Source: Streptomyces prunicolor NBRC 13075
Lineage (GTDB): Bacteria > Actinomycetota > Actinomycetes > Streptomycetales > Streptomycetaceae
Direction: 5' to 3'
Length of the DNA: 64,000 nucleotides
Assembly (NCBI RefSeq): GCF_000367365.1
Contig: NZ_BARF01000014.1
Location: 326,354-390,353 of the forward strand
Positions within the stretch are counted from its first letter, which is position 1, and the number at the start of each line of letters is the position of its first letter. The notes below the pieces were generated by a model. That model was not told where the DNA came from, made no database searches, and was given only the letters and a program-made list of their open reading frames with translations. Shown here in pieces: positions 16,797 to 25,212 of this stretch. A program made the position numbers and the translations under genes.

Positions 16797-17780
16797 TCAG
16801 GAGCTTTCCGAGCGGGAGGATCGATCGGTCGCCCCCTGGACGGCGGGGATCAGGTCTGCGATCCGTTCGAGCTGGTCGCGCTGGGAGTGCAGGTCCAGGG
16901 CACCGAGGCGGGCGACGATGTGCCGAGCACCGGCGGCGACGTACCGTCCCAGGTGCTCACGTACCTGGTCCGCGGAGCCGGTGACAACCGCCTGGATTTT
17001 TTCCAGCTCCTCCAGGGGCATTCCGTATGTGGCCCGCGCGTAGTCGTCCAGTGTCCGACGGCCGCTCTCGATGTCGGTGTCGATCCGTACCGAGACGAAC
17101 AGCGCGGGGGAGATGTCCTCGGTCGCACGTCCGGCGTCGGCCGCCGCTTTGTGGACGTCGCGGAGGCCGGATGCGTAGTGGGCGGGGTCAGGCGGGTAGG
17201 GCAGCCATCCGTCGTACAGTCGGCCCGTGCGGGCCAGAGCCGCGGGTGTCGCGCCGCCGAGCCAGATGGGCGGGCCACCAGCCCGGGACGGCCTGGTCGT
17301 GGGCGGGATGTCATCGAACCGGAGGATCTCGCCGTGGAAGGCATCGGCGCCGTCCCACAGGGCCCGCCACAGCGCGACAGTCTCGTCCAGGCGGGCGAAG
17401 CGCCGTTCCCACGGCAGCTCGGACAGCCTGTAGAGGGGCCGCCCGAATCGGCCGGGGAAGCCGGCTCCGACGGCCACGGTGAGTCGGCCACCGGACAGCA
17501 GGTCGATCGAGGCAAGTGACTGCGCGGCCTGGATCGGCCGACGGAGGAACGGCATCAGTGCGGCTGTGCCCAGCGTCACGGTCTCGGTCACCGGGGCGAG
17601 TGCGGCCAGCATCGTGAGCGCCTCGACACGCGGGCTGATCAGGGAGTCGTTGGCGAAGAGCGAGGAGAAGCCCGAGCGTTCGGCGTACCGGCCGAAGGCA
17701 ATCAGCTCGCGAGGGTCGTCGGCAGCGCCCCATGGGGCGGTTCCGGTCGGAAGGAGTACACCGATGTCCATGCCGGCCAT
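16797..17780 (-). CDS. LLM class flavin-dependent oxidoreductase
   Basis: A 327-residue luciferase-like monooxygenase. Family blocks are RYAERSGFSSLFANDSL, LAPVTETVTLGTAALMPFLR, LSGGRLTVAVGAGFPGRFG and GGPPIWLGGATPAALART. F420 or FMN could be the cofactor; sequence alone does not decide. The start is placed at ATG 17780, with ATG 17771 as an alternative; neither has a strong ribosome site. Upstream codons extend the frame without similarity. Divergent from the MmyB-type regulator at 17859, which may control it. Confidence 0.87.
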   Translation of the reverse strand: MAGMDIGVLLPTGTAPWGAADDPRELIAFGRYAERSGFSSLFANDSLISPRVEALTMLAALAPVTETVTLGTAALMPFLRRPIQAAQSLASIDLLSGGRLTVAVGAGFPGRFGRPLYRLSELPWERRFARLDETVALWRALWDGADAFHGEILRFDDIPPTTRPSRAGGPPIWLGGATPAALARTGRLYDGWLPYPPDPAHYASGLRDVHKAAADAGRATEDISPALFVSVRIDTDIESGRRTLDDYARATYGMPLEELEKIQAVVTGSADQVREHLGRYVAAGARHIVARLGALDLHSQRDQLERIADLIPAVQGATDRSSRSESS

Positions 17781-17858
17781 GTTCAAGACCGGTACGAGCG
17801 GCGACAATTCCCTGCGGGGAATGGCCTGGGACCCTCCGCGGCCGTTACAACAGGCCCC

Positions 17859-18638
17859 GTGGACTTTCCTCGTGCGCTTCGTGAACGTCGTACCCGCCGT
17901 CATATCAGCCAGCTCGACCTGGCGCTGCGAGCGGGCACCACTCAGCGATACCTCAGCTTCATCGAATCCGGCCGGTCCGTCCCGGGTCGGAACATGGTCG
18001 TGCGCCTGGCCGAGTCGCTGGAGCTGCCGCTGCGGGAGCGCAACGAGCTGCTGCTGGCCGCCGGGTACGCGTCCGCCTACCCGGAGAGCTCACTGGACGA
18101 TCCGGTGCTGATCCCCGTGCGCACGGCGCTCGACCACATCCTCCGCGGGCATCTGCCGTATCCGGCGCTGGTCGTGGATCGGGGCGGTGACCTGATCGCC
18201 GCGAACACCGCATTCGACCTGATCACCGAGGGCGTGGCCCCTGAGCTGGTGGGTCCGGGAACGAACATGTACCGCCTTGCGCTGCATCCCGACGGCCTGG
18301 CCCCCCGTATCGTCAACCTCGCCGAGTGGGCGCGCCACATCCTGGTGCGCCTCGGCCACCTGGAGGAGTTGCGCGCCGAGCTCACCGGGTACGTTCCCGA
18401 GCTCGAGCCGTCCGCCGGGCAACTGGGTTTCGCGGTGCCGCTCCGCCTGCGGTCCTCGTACGGTGAGCTGCGCCTGATGACGACGGTGACGACCTTCGCC
18501 ACCGCCATCGACGTGACGCTTGCCGAGCTGAAGCTGGAGGCGTTCCTGCCGGCCGACCCGGAGACGGCCGAGGCTCTCTCCGTAGCCGCCGGGGCAAGGG
18601 CTCGCGCTGCCGCCGGTCAGGAGCCCGGGAACATGTAG
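17859..18638 (+). CDS. XRE-family regulator with MmyB-like ligand-binding domain
   Basis: A 259-residue protein. The N-terminal helix-turn-helix (ISQLDLALRAGTTQRYLSF, IESGRSVPGRNMVVRLAES) is followed by an MmyB-type domain with the usual NELLLAAGYA junction, ALVVDRGGDLIAAN and YGELRLMTTVTTF. Such regulators often control a divergent oxidoreductase, which matches the flavin-dependent gene 78 bp away. The start is GTG at 17859 with a weak ribosome site. Its last 22 bp overlap the 3' end of the facing SnoaL-like gene. Confidence 0.9.
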   Translation: MDFPRALRERRTRRHISQLDLALRAGTTQRYLSFIESGRSVPGRNMVVRLAESLELPLRERNELLLAAGYASAYPESSLDDPVLIPVRTALDHILRGHLPYPALVVDRGGDLIAANTAFDLITEGVAPELVGPGTNMYRLALHPDGLAPRIVNLAEWARHILVRLGHLEELRAELTGYVPELEPSAGQLGFAVPLRLRSSYGELRLMTTVTTFATAIDVTLAELKLEAFLPADPETAEALSVAAGARARAAAGQEPGNM

Positions 18639-19039
18639 TCGGTCTTGATGCGGCCGTCGTCGTCGAGGACGAGCAGGTCCGAACCACCACCGACCACGTC
18701 GCCGGTCGCGGTGGACACCGCCTCCCAGCCGATCCTGACCACGTCATGGAGACGTATCGCACCGGGGCGCGCCCGGAAGGCGAATCCCTGCTTCTCGACG
18801 AACCGTTCGTGGCTTCGCGCCACTCGGGTCTCGATGGCGTCGTATCCCTGAGCCTCCAGAGTCGGATGGTCGAAGCCGAGTTCCGCGGCGGTGTCCCGTA
18901 TCTCCGCCGGCGGGTGAAGGATGTGGGTGCCGTCTTCGGCCCAGAGTCGCTCGATGGCGGCGCGGCGCTCCGTGGCGTCGGGCACATTCCACTGAGCCAT
19001 GTAGCGGTTGGCCAGCTGCTGCGGGTCGATCTCGATCAT
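18617..19039 (-). CDS. SnoaL-like / NTF2-fold protein
   Basis: A 140-residue protein with the NTF2-like layout: N-terminal helices (LANRYMAQWNVPDATERRA, AIERLWAEDG), then strands including HILHPPAEIRD and a final VLDDDGRIKTDYMFPGS. Members include polyketide cyclases and small hydrolases or binding proteins, so function stays open. The ATG at 19039 is supported by AAGGAGA at good spacing. The gene overlaps the regulator on the opposite strand tail to tail. Confidence 0.85.
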   Translation of the reverse strand: MIEIDPQQLANRYMAQWNVPDATERRAAIERLWAEDGTHILHPPAEIRDTAAELGFDHPTLEAQGYDAIETRVARSHERFVEKQGFAFRARPGAIRLHDVVRIGWEAVSTATGDVVGGGSDLLVLDDDGRIKTDYMFPGS

Positions 19040-19246
19040 CTTCGTCTCCTTGCCCCGGCAGGTCCATGCGGACCAGATCCTGCGGGGCGCGGTGGAGACG
19101 GGCAATTCCTCACAAGGAATGGACCTTTCCGGTCAGCGATGACTGCGGCCCGGGGAAGCTGTCGCTGGAGAACCTGTCCCGCTTGCCGCGGCGGCTCCGA
19201 CGGCATGCCCCTCGCACCGGCGGCACCAACTAGGTACCATCGATGC

Positions 19247-19483
19247 ATGCCATCGTTGAATGTGTCCTTCACCGAAGAGGAACTCGCGGGAGTGCGCGCG
19301 GCGGCAGCCGCCGAGGGGAAGAGCCTCAAGCAGTACCTGCACGACCTCGGCGTCCGCGAGATGCAGCGGGGCCGGTTCGTCGTCGGCGCCTCCGCGTGGG
19401 CCGAGCGGCTGCGCGGCGAGTTCGACGACGCCTTCCCCGACGAGGTGCCGCCCGCCGAGCGCGACGGGGCCGCGGCCGCCTGA
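19247..19483 (+). CDS. Antitoxin of a Doc-like toxin-antitoxin pair
   Basis: A 78-residue protein whose N-terminus (SLNVSFTEEELAGVRAAAA, EGKSLKQYLHDLGVREM) resembles ribbon-helix-helix antitoxins. The acidic C-terminal tail (GEFDDAFPDEVPPAER) is the kind that wraps a toxin. It starts at the second of two close ATGs (19247). Its TGA overlaps the toxin ATG, so the pair is translationally coupled. Regulation by autorepression is likely by analogy. Confidence 0.78.
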   Translation: MPSLNVSFTEEELAGVRAAAAAEGKSLKQYLHDLGVREMQRGRFVVGASAWAERLRGEFDDAFPDEVPPAERDGAAAA

Positions 19484-19860
19484 TGCACCTGTACATCGAC
19501 GTCTCCTGGCTGCTCGACGTCCAGGAGGCCGCCCTCGGCCGCGAGGACATGTCGGTCTCCGACTACTCCGCGCTCGTGGCCGCCGTATCCCGGCACAAGA
19601 CCAAGCTGCCGACCCTCGCCGCGGCCGACCCGGACGCCGCCTGGCGGGCCGCCGCGCTGATGCACACCATCGTGCGGCTGGAGCCGCTGCCGCACCGCAA
19701 CAGCCTCTACGCCGCGTTCGTCGCCGCCCAGTACATGGGGCAGTCCGGCGAAGGCATCGACCCGCCCTACGGCGCCCTCTCCGACCTCGTCCGCAAGATC
19801 CGGGACACGCGGGTCGGGGTCCTCGCCGTCGCCGACCAGCTGCGGACCTGGAAGGTCTGA
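19483..19860 (+). CDS. Doc/Fic-like toxin component, degenerate active site
   Basis: A 125-residue protein (starting MHLYIDVSWLLDVQEAALG) of the actinobacterial group usually named the Fic-family toxin of a TA system. The segment corresponding to the Fic/Doc motif HPFxxGN(G/K)R reads LPHRNSLYAAFVAAQY. An asparagine and the following helix are kept, but the catalytic HPF and GNK parts are not seen in canonical form. It may use a different chemistry or be a non-catalytic relative. Coupled to the antitoxin by a one-base overlap. Confidence 0.75.
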   Translation: MHLYIDVSWLLDVQEAALGREDMSVSDYSALVAAVSRHKTKLPTLAAADPDAAWRAAALMHTIVRLEPLPHRNSLYAAFVAAQYMGQSGEGIDPPYGALSDLVRKIRDTRVGVLAVADQLRTWKV

Positions 19861-19921
19861 CCTGCGGCGACCTGGTACGGCTCCGTGAACGTGGGGCCGT
19901 AGCCCTGCGTAGGCTGTCTCC

Positions 19922-20878
19922 GTGTCCACCGCCCGTCTGCGTCGTGTCGCCGTCCTAGTCCTCGAAGGCGCCAAGCCGCTCGATGTCGGAATCCCCGCGC
20001 AGGTGTTCACGACGCGGGCGAGCATGCCGTACGAGGTGCGGCTGTGCGGTGCGGCGCCCGGGCTGGTGACCGGGGGCGACGGGCTGTCGTACCACGTGGC
20101 CGATGGTCTCGACGCGTTGGCCTGGGCCGACATCGTCTTCCTCCCCGGGTATCGGTTCCCGGACCGGGAGGACCCGCCGCAGGGTGTCCTTGACGCGCTG
20201 ATCACCGCGCACGACCGGGGCGCGCGGCTCGCCGCGATCTCGACCGGTGCCTTCGCGCTCGCCGCCACGGGGCTGCTGGAGGGCAAGCGCGCCACGACGC
20301 ACTGGCACTACACGCGGGCGCTCGCGGCGAAGTACCCGCTCGTCAACGTTGACGAGAACGTCCTGTTCGTCGACGAGGGCAGCGTGCTGACCTCGGCGGG
20401 CGCCGCCTCCGGTATCGACCTGTGCCTGCACATCCTGCGCGGCGACCTCGGCGTGGCCGCGTCCAACCACGCCGCCCGGCGCCTGGTCGCGGCCCCCTAC
20501 CGCAGCGGCGGTCAGGCGCAGTACGTGCCGCGCAGCGTGCCCGAGCCGCTCGGTGAACGGTTCGCCGCGACCCGTGAGTGGGCGCTGCACCGGCTCGGCG
20601 AGCCCCTCACCCTGGAGACGCTGGCCCGGCAGGCCGCGGTGTCGCCGCGCACGTTCTCGCGGCGCTTCGTCGACGAGACCGGCTACACGCCGATGCAGTG
20701 GGTCATGCGTGCCCGTATCGACATGGCCCGCGAACTGCTCGAACGCTCCGAGCGCAGCGTCGAGCAGATCGCCGCCGACGTCGGTCTCGGCACCGGCGCG
20801 AACCTCCGGCTGCACTTCCACCGCCTCCTCGGTACGACGCCGAGCGAGTACCGGCGCACCTTCGCACAGGGGGAGTAG
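19922..20878 (+). CDS. GlxA-family transcriptional regulator (DJ-1/PfpI plus AraC HTH)
   Basis: A 318-residue regulator. Residues 1-185 form a DJ-1/PfpI-like domain (RVAVLVLEGAKPLDVGIPAQ, LTSAGAASGIDLCLHILR), and the C-terminal 100 residues hold two AraC helix-turn-helix units (LETLARQAAVSPRTFSRRF, QIAADVGLGTGANLRLHF). The nucleophile elbow reads AISTGAFALAA, with serine where catalytic DJ-1 proteins have cysteine, so it probably binds a ligand rather than acting as an enzyme. Starts at GTG 19922. The GAPDH gene lies 120 bp downstream. Confidence 0.92.
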   Translation: MSTARLRRVAVLVLEGAKPLDVGIPAQVFTTRASMPYEVRLCGAAPGLVTGGDGLSYHVADGLDALAWADIVFLPGYRFPDREDPPQGVLDALITAHDRGARLAAISTGAFALAATGLLEGKRATTHWHYTRALAAKYPLVNVDENVLFVDEGSVLTSAGAASGIDLCLHILRGDLGVAASNHAARRLVAAPYRSGGQAQYVPRSVPEPLGERFAATREWALHRLGEPLTLETLARQAAVSPRTFSRRFVDETGYTPMQWVMRARIDMARELLERSERSVEQIAADVGLGTGANLRLHFHRLLGTTPSEYRRTFAQGE

Positions 20879-20998
20879 CCCCGCGCTGTCCCACGGTGTG
20901 GCGAGTGTGGCGAGATACTTTCGAACCGTGGCGATCGCGCCACTGTCCGCGCCGGATGCCACGAGCGAGCCTGGAGGCATACCGAAGGGACATCACTC

Positions 20999-21997
20999 AT
21001 GACTCGCATTGCCATCAACGGATTCGGCCGCATCGGACGCAATGTGCTGCGCGCCCTGCTCGAACGCGACAGCAAGCTGGAGGTCGTCGCCGTCAACGAC
21101 CTTACGGAGCCCGCTACTTTGGCGCGGCTGCTCGCCTTCGACACGACGGCCGGCCGGCTCGGTCGTCCCGTGACCGTCGACGGGGACACCCTTGTCGTCG
21201 ACGGCCGGCGCATCAAGGTGCTCGCCGAGCGCGAACCGGCGGACCTGCCCTGGGCCGAGCTGGAGGTCGACCTCGTCCTTGAGGCCACGGGCCGTTTCAC
21301 CTCCGCCAAGGCCGCCCGCGCCCACCTCGACGCCGGCGCCCGGAAGGTACTCGTCAGCGCGCCCTCGGACGGCGCCGACGTCACCCTCGCGTTCGGGGTC
21401 AACAACGACGCCTACGACCCGGCCACGCACACGATCGTCTCCAACGCCTCCTGCACGACCAACGCGCTGGCACCCCTCGCCGCGGTGCTCGACGAACTCG
21501 CCGGTATCGAGCACGGCTTCATGACCACGGTGCACGCCTACACGCAGGAGCAGAACCTGCAGGACGGCCCGCACCGCGACGCCCGCCGTGCCAGGGCCGC
21601 CGCGGTCAACATCGCGCCGACCACGACGGGCGCCGCCAAGGCGATCGGACACGTACTGCCGAACCTGGAGGGCAAGTTGTCGGGCGACTCGATCCGCGTG
21701 CCCGTACCGGTGGGCTCGATCGTCGAACTCAACACCACCGTCTCCCGGGACGTGACCCGCGAGGATGTGCTGGCCGCGTACCGCACGGCGGCCGAGGGTC
21801 CCCTCGCGGGCGTCCTGGAGTACTCCGACGACGAGCTCGTCTCCTCCGACATCGTCGGCAACCCGGCCTCGTCCATCTTCGACTCCGCCCTCACCCGCGT
21901 CGACGGCCGGCATGTGAAGGTCGTCGCCTGGTACGACAACGAGTGGGGCTTCTCCAACCGTGTGATCGACACGCTCGAACTGCTCGCCGCGGGCTGA
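20999..21997 (+). CDS. gap: Glyceraldehyde-3-phosphate dehydrogenase, type I
   Basis: A 332-residue enzyme of glycolysis. It has the NAD-binding start INGFGRIGRNVLRALLE, the catalytic cysteine in NASCTTNALAPLAAVL, the phosphate-site block APTTTGAAKAIGHVLPNL and the C-terminal WYDNEWGFSNRVID. All key residues are present, so it should oxidise glyceraldehyde 3-phosphate. The ATG at 20999 is preceded by AAGGGA. Streptomyces often have more than one gap gene. This one stands alone after a regulator rather than in a pgk-tpi cluster, suggesting a secondary copy. Confidence 0.95.
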   Translation: MTRIAINGFGRIGRNVLRALLERDSKLEVVAVNDLTEPATLARLLAFDTTAGRLGRPVTVDGDTLVVDGRRIKVLAEREPADLPWAELEVDLVLEATGRFTSAKAARAHLDAGARKVLVSAPSDGADVTLAFGVNNDAYDPATHTIVSNASCTTNALAPLAAVLDELAGIEHGFMTTVHAYTQEQNLQDGPHRDARRARAAAVNIAPTTTGAAKAIGHVLPNLEGKLSGDSIRVPVPVGSIVELNTTVSRDVTREDVLAAYRTAAEGPLAGVLEYSDDELVSSDIVGNPASSIFDSALTRVDGRHVKVVAWYDNEWGFSNRVIDTLELLAAG

Positions 21998-22069
21998 TCG
22001 CGCGCGGGGCGCCCGCCGCTCCGTCCGCGCGCCGGCCCGGGTCGGCGCCGGCCACGCCCACGGCGGCGG

Positions 22070-22564
22070 CTACGGCAGATCGCGCTGGTACCAGGTGCCC
22101 TGTTTGCCGCCGAGGGCGGACGGGTCGGCGGGGCCGACCGGGGTGAAGCCGGCCTTGGCCAGCACCTTTTGGGACGCGATGTTCTCGTGGGAGGTGGCCG
22201 CTCTGAGCGTGCCCACGCCGTGCCGTGAGGCGGCGAGGCGGCAGAGTTCCTCGACCGTCGCGGTTGCCACACCCTGGCCGGAGACGCGCTGCGCGACCCG
22301 GTAACCGAGTACCGCCGTGTGTTCCTCGGTGATGTCGAAGAGGTTGAACCTGCCGAGGACCGCGCCGTCCTCTGCCACGAGGACGTAGAAGGCGCACTCG
22401 CCTGTCTCCTGTTCGGCGAGCAAGTCCTCGTGGCGGGCGGCGAATTCGGCGAAGTAGTCGTCACCGCGGTCGGAGATCGAGGCGGCGAAGTAGGCGCGAT
22501 TGGCCAACTCGAAGGCCAGGACCGCCGGGGCGTGGTCGGCGTGGAGTGGCTGTAGTTCGGGCAT
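22070..22564 (-). CDS. GNAT family N-acetyltransferase (RimJ/RimL type)
   Basis: A 164-residue acetyltransferase. It has VLVAEDGAVLGRFNLFDI, the acetyl-CoA loop region YRVAQRVSGQGVATATVEEL (R/Q-x-x-G-x-G/A) and the final ATSHENIASQKVLAKAGFT block of ribosomal-protein or antibiotic N-acetyltransferases. Substrate unknown. The ATG at 22564 is the first start consistent with the fold. It lies 25 bp after the small zinc-ribbon-like gene in the same direction, so the two may share a transcript. Confidence 0.9.
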   Translation of the reverse strand: MPELQPLHADHAPAVLAFELANRAYFAASISDRGDDYFAEFAARHEDLLAEQETGECAFYVLVAEDGAVLGRFNLFDITEEHTAVLGYRVAQRVSGQGVATATVEELCRLAASRHGVGTLRAATSHENIASQKVLAKAGFTPVGPADPSALGGKQGTWYQRDLP

Positions 22565-22589
22565 GTTCCGGACCTGTTCGGGGAGTTGG

Positions 22590-22862
22590 TTACTTTCTGA
22601 CGAGGAAGCAGGCGCCGTCCGGGTCCCGTATCTCCGGCACGCCCAGGTGGGCGAGGTCCTGGACGAAGCGTTGCCGGGAGACGGGCATGTCGCCGGCCGA
22701 GTAGAGATAGCTCGCGTACATGCGCTCGGTGGGTTCCTGGCCCGACCAGGTCAGCTCCTCGGTCAACCAGCGCACCACGCCGGGATCGACCGGGCGGACC
22801 TCGCCGGAATCGAAGGTGTGATGGCACTGCGGGCATTCGACTTCGCTGGGCATGCCGGCCAT
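22590..22862 (-). CDS. Small protein with N-terminal Cys motif, unknown
   Basis: A 90-residue protein starting MAGMPSEVECPQCHHTFDSG. The CPxCHH group looks like half of a zinc ribbon. The rest (VRWLTEELTWSGQEPTERMY, SRQRFVQDLAHLGVPEI) is mostly helical. The ATG at 22862 is preceded by a G-rich segment acting as a ribosome site. ATG 22853 is possible. No named family is recognised. It could be a nucleic-acid or protein-binding adaptor. Confidence 0.65.
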   Translation of the reverse strand: MAGMPSEVECPQCHHTFDSGEVRPVDPGVVRWLTEELTWSGQEPTERMYASYLYSAGDMPVSRQRFVQDLAHLGVPEIRDPDGACFLVRK

Positions 22863-22967
22863 TGAAGCCCGCCCGCCCCTTGAGCCACATCGGCCTGAGG
22901 TCGTAAGGGATGCCCGGAGTGGTTCTACGGGGTGTCCCCTAGTTCGCCAACGGCCCACCAGGTGACG

Positions 22968-24590
22968 TCAGTTCAGGCGCCGGAGCGGCAGGATCACCGC
23001 GGAGGGGTGCGCCGGGGTGTGGAGTACCTCCTGGTCGGCGGCGCGGAGCGTGGTCGCGGTGGCGCGGGGTTCGCCGGTGCCGAGGTTGCGGTTGTAGCGG
23101 GGGAAGGCGCCGCTGGAGACCTGGACTCGGATGCGGTGACCGCGTTTGAACTGGTATGCCGTGGGCCACAGTTGGACCCTCGCGCACGTTGCTTCGTCGG
23201 CGCCGGTCAGGCTGACGAGGCCGTCGCACACGTTGGTCGAGCGTCCCGACTCGTCGACATCGCAGAGGCGGACGAACACGTCGGCGTACGGCAGGCTGGA
23301 GCGGAAGAAGGTCTCGGCGCTCGCCTCGCCGACGACCTCGACGTCCGTGTCCAGCACGGGAGTTGAGTAGGCGAGGACATCAGAGCGGGCCTCCAGAGCG
23401 CTGTTGTCGACGCGGCCCGACTTCACACCGACGGCCATGCGGACCCCGCCGACGGCCGGGGTGGGGTCGGCCGGGTCGTAGGGGTAGGTGTCCGGGGCGG
23501 ACTCGGGCGGCGGGTCGGCGGCCAGGGCGCCGGCGGGGTGGAGGTGGAGGCGCTGTGGGGCGTAGCCCGGCGGGGGCCAGGACGGGAAATCGCGCCAGGT
23601 CTCCTCGCCCATCACGAACAGCCGCACCGGGGCGCGGTCGGACGCCTTCTCGCCGCGGGCGTGGGCCAGACCGAAGTCGAGGGCCTCGGCGGTCGCCGTC
23701 TCCCCGACGCCCATGGAGATGTGCGCCCACGGCCCGACGGTGACCCGGGCCTCCCGTCCCGCCCCCTGTAGCGCCTGGTAGTCGCGGAGTTGGCCGGGCA
23801 GGAAGATGTCGAACCAGCCGCCGACCGTGCTGACCGGCACGGTGAGATCGGCGACCCGGGAGCTGTGGTCGAGCGCGGACCAGAACGGCGAGTCGGCGTC
23901 GTGGTCGAGGGTGTGCTGGAAGTAGTCGGAGCGGCGGCCGATGGCTGCGGTGTCGGCCTCGTTCAGCGGGAGTGTGTACCAGGCGCGCCGTTCCTTCCGG
24001 ATGCGCAGCGCCTGGCGGAGCAGCGCGCCCCGGCGTTCCTGGCCCGTGACCTGGAGGCCCCAGCCGAAGGTCGCCTCCAGGGAGAACGACTCCTTGCGGA
24101 GGAACTCCAGCGTGAAGGCGGACTCGGAGACCGAGGGGATCAACGCCTTGACCTGCGGCGGCAGTTGACCGGACACCGCCCACTGGGCGAACCCCAGATA
24201 ACTGCCGCCGTACAGTACGACCGCCTCGCCGCACCAGGGTTGCTCGACGAGCCACTCCAGGGTGTCCAGACCGTCCTCGCGTTCGCGGCGCAGGGGGTCG
24301 AAGTCGCCGCCGGAGCCGAAGGTGCCGCGGGTGCTCTGGATCAGCACCTGGAATCCTCGCTCGGCCAGCGGCCTGGCCAACTGCGCGGCGATCAGGCCCG
24401 CCCTGCCGTACGGGATGCGGATGAGAGCGGTCGGGAGGTCGGCGGGGCCGGTCTTCGGGGTCCAGCGGTCGGCCAGCAGGACGGCTCCGTCGCGCATCGG
24501 CACCCGTAGATCGCGCTCGACGGTGAGATCTCTGGTCGCGGGCGGGGGCAGGCGCAGGAGGCGCTGGGTGAGGTGGCTGCTGAGCTTCAT
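22968..24590 (-). CDS. CocE/NonD family hydrolase (X-Pro dipeptidyl-peptidase S15 fold)
   Basis: A 540-residue alpha/beta hydrolase. It has RDLRVPMRDGAVLLADRW at the start, the nucleophile motif YGGSYLGFAQW, the acid region STVGGWFDIFLPGQ and the histidine in VGPWAHISM. A C-terminal beta-sandwich (VFVRLCDVDESGRSTNVCDG; FKRGHRIRVQVSSG) is typical of cocaine esterase and X-Pro dipeptidyl-peptidase. No signal peptide is visible, so it is probably cytoplasmic. Its ATG overlaps the stop of the TetR gene (ATGA), so the regulator and hydrolase form an operon. Natural substrate unknown. Confidence 0.92.
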   Translation of the reverse strand: MKLSSHLTQRLLRLPPPATRDLTVERDLRVPMRDGAVLLADRWTPKTGPADLPTALIRIPYGRAGLIAAQLARPLAERGFQVLIQSTRGTFGSGGDFDPLRREREDGLDTLEWLVEQPWCGEAVVLYGGSYLGFAQWAVSGQLPPQVKALIPSVSESAFTLEFLRKESFSLEATFGWGLQVTGQERRGALLRQALRIRKERRAWYTLPLNEADTAAIGRRSDYFQHTLDHDADSPFWSALDHSSRVADLTVPVSTVGGWFDIFLPGQLRDYQALQGAGREARVTVGPWAHISMGVGETATAEALDFGLAHARGEKASDRAPVRLFVMGEETWRDFPSWPPPGYAPQRLHLHPAGALAADPPPESAPDTYPYDPADPTPAVGGVRMAVGVKSGRVDNSALEARSDVLAYSTPVLDTDVEVVGEASAETFFRSSLPYADVFVRLCDVDESGRSTNVCDGLVSLTGADEATCARVQLWPTAYQFKRGHRIRVQVSSGAFPRYNRNLGTGEPRATATTLRAADQEVLHTPAHPSAVILPLRRLN

Positions 24591-25195
24591 CGGGCGTCGC
24601 CTCCGGCTGACCGGCCTTGGTGGCTGAAGGTAAGGGTGGACGCGAGGCGGAGCAGGCGGCTCGTCAGTTCCTCGGGGTCGAGGGGGTCGGTGCCGTCGAT
24701 CACCCAGTTGTTGACGAGCGTGGCGGCTCCGCCCGCGATGAACTCCGAGAGGTCGTCCGCCGTCTGCCGGTCCAGGTCGCCGAACAGCTTGCGGACGGCC
24801 GGTCTGTTGAGGGAGCCGAAGAGCTTGTTGAGGGTGCCGGTCATGGCGAAGGCGCACGACCCGGTCAGCATCGGGCGGTAGAAGGAGCGGTGTTCCGCGA
24901 AGTGCCGCGTCAGCGCGGCCACCCCCTCGGCGGTGTCGCCGCCGTCTCCGGCCCGGGGGAGCAGCTCCCGTCTCACCAGGTCGATCGCGGCTTCCGTCAG
25001 GAGGGTGTCGCGGTCCCCGAACTGGAGATAGACGAGGCGACGGCTGACGTCCGCCGCCTCGGCGAGGTCGGTGACCGGGATGTCCGAGGTACCGCGCTCG
25101 GACACGAGCCGCACCGCGGCCGCCATCAGGGCCGCGCGGGAACGCCGGACCCTTCTGTCCTGGGTGCCGGGTTCCTGGATCGGTTCGAGCTGCAC
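24587..25195 (-). CDS. TetR/AcrR family transcriptional regulator
   Basis: A 202-residue repressor. The N-terminal helix-turn-helix region reads ALMAAAVRLVSERGTSDIP, VTDLAEAADVSRRLVYLQF. It starts at GTG 25195, eight bases after a TATAAC -10 (25204-25209 on the minus strand), so the transcript has almost no leader. A palindrome at 25224-25237 overlaps the expected -35 region and fits an autoregulatory operator. It is coupled to the downstream CocE-like hydrolase and divergent from an ester cyclase, both likely targets. Confidence 0.92.
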   Translation of the reverse strand: MQLEPIQEPGTQDRRVRRSRAALMAAAVRLVSERGTSDIPVTDLAEAADVSRRLVYLQFGDRDTLLTEAAIDLVRRELLPRAGDGGDTAEGVAALTRHFAEHRSFYRPMLTGSCAFAMTGTLNKLFGSLNRPAVRKLFGDLDRQTADDLSEFIAGGAATLVNNWVIDGTDPLDPEELTSRLLRLASTLTFSHQGRSAGGDAR

Positions 25196-25212
25196 GCGGT
25201 CAAGTTATACAG

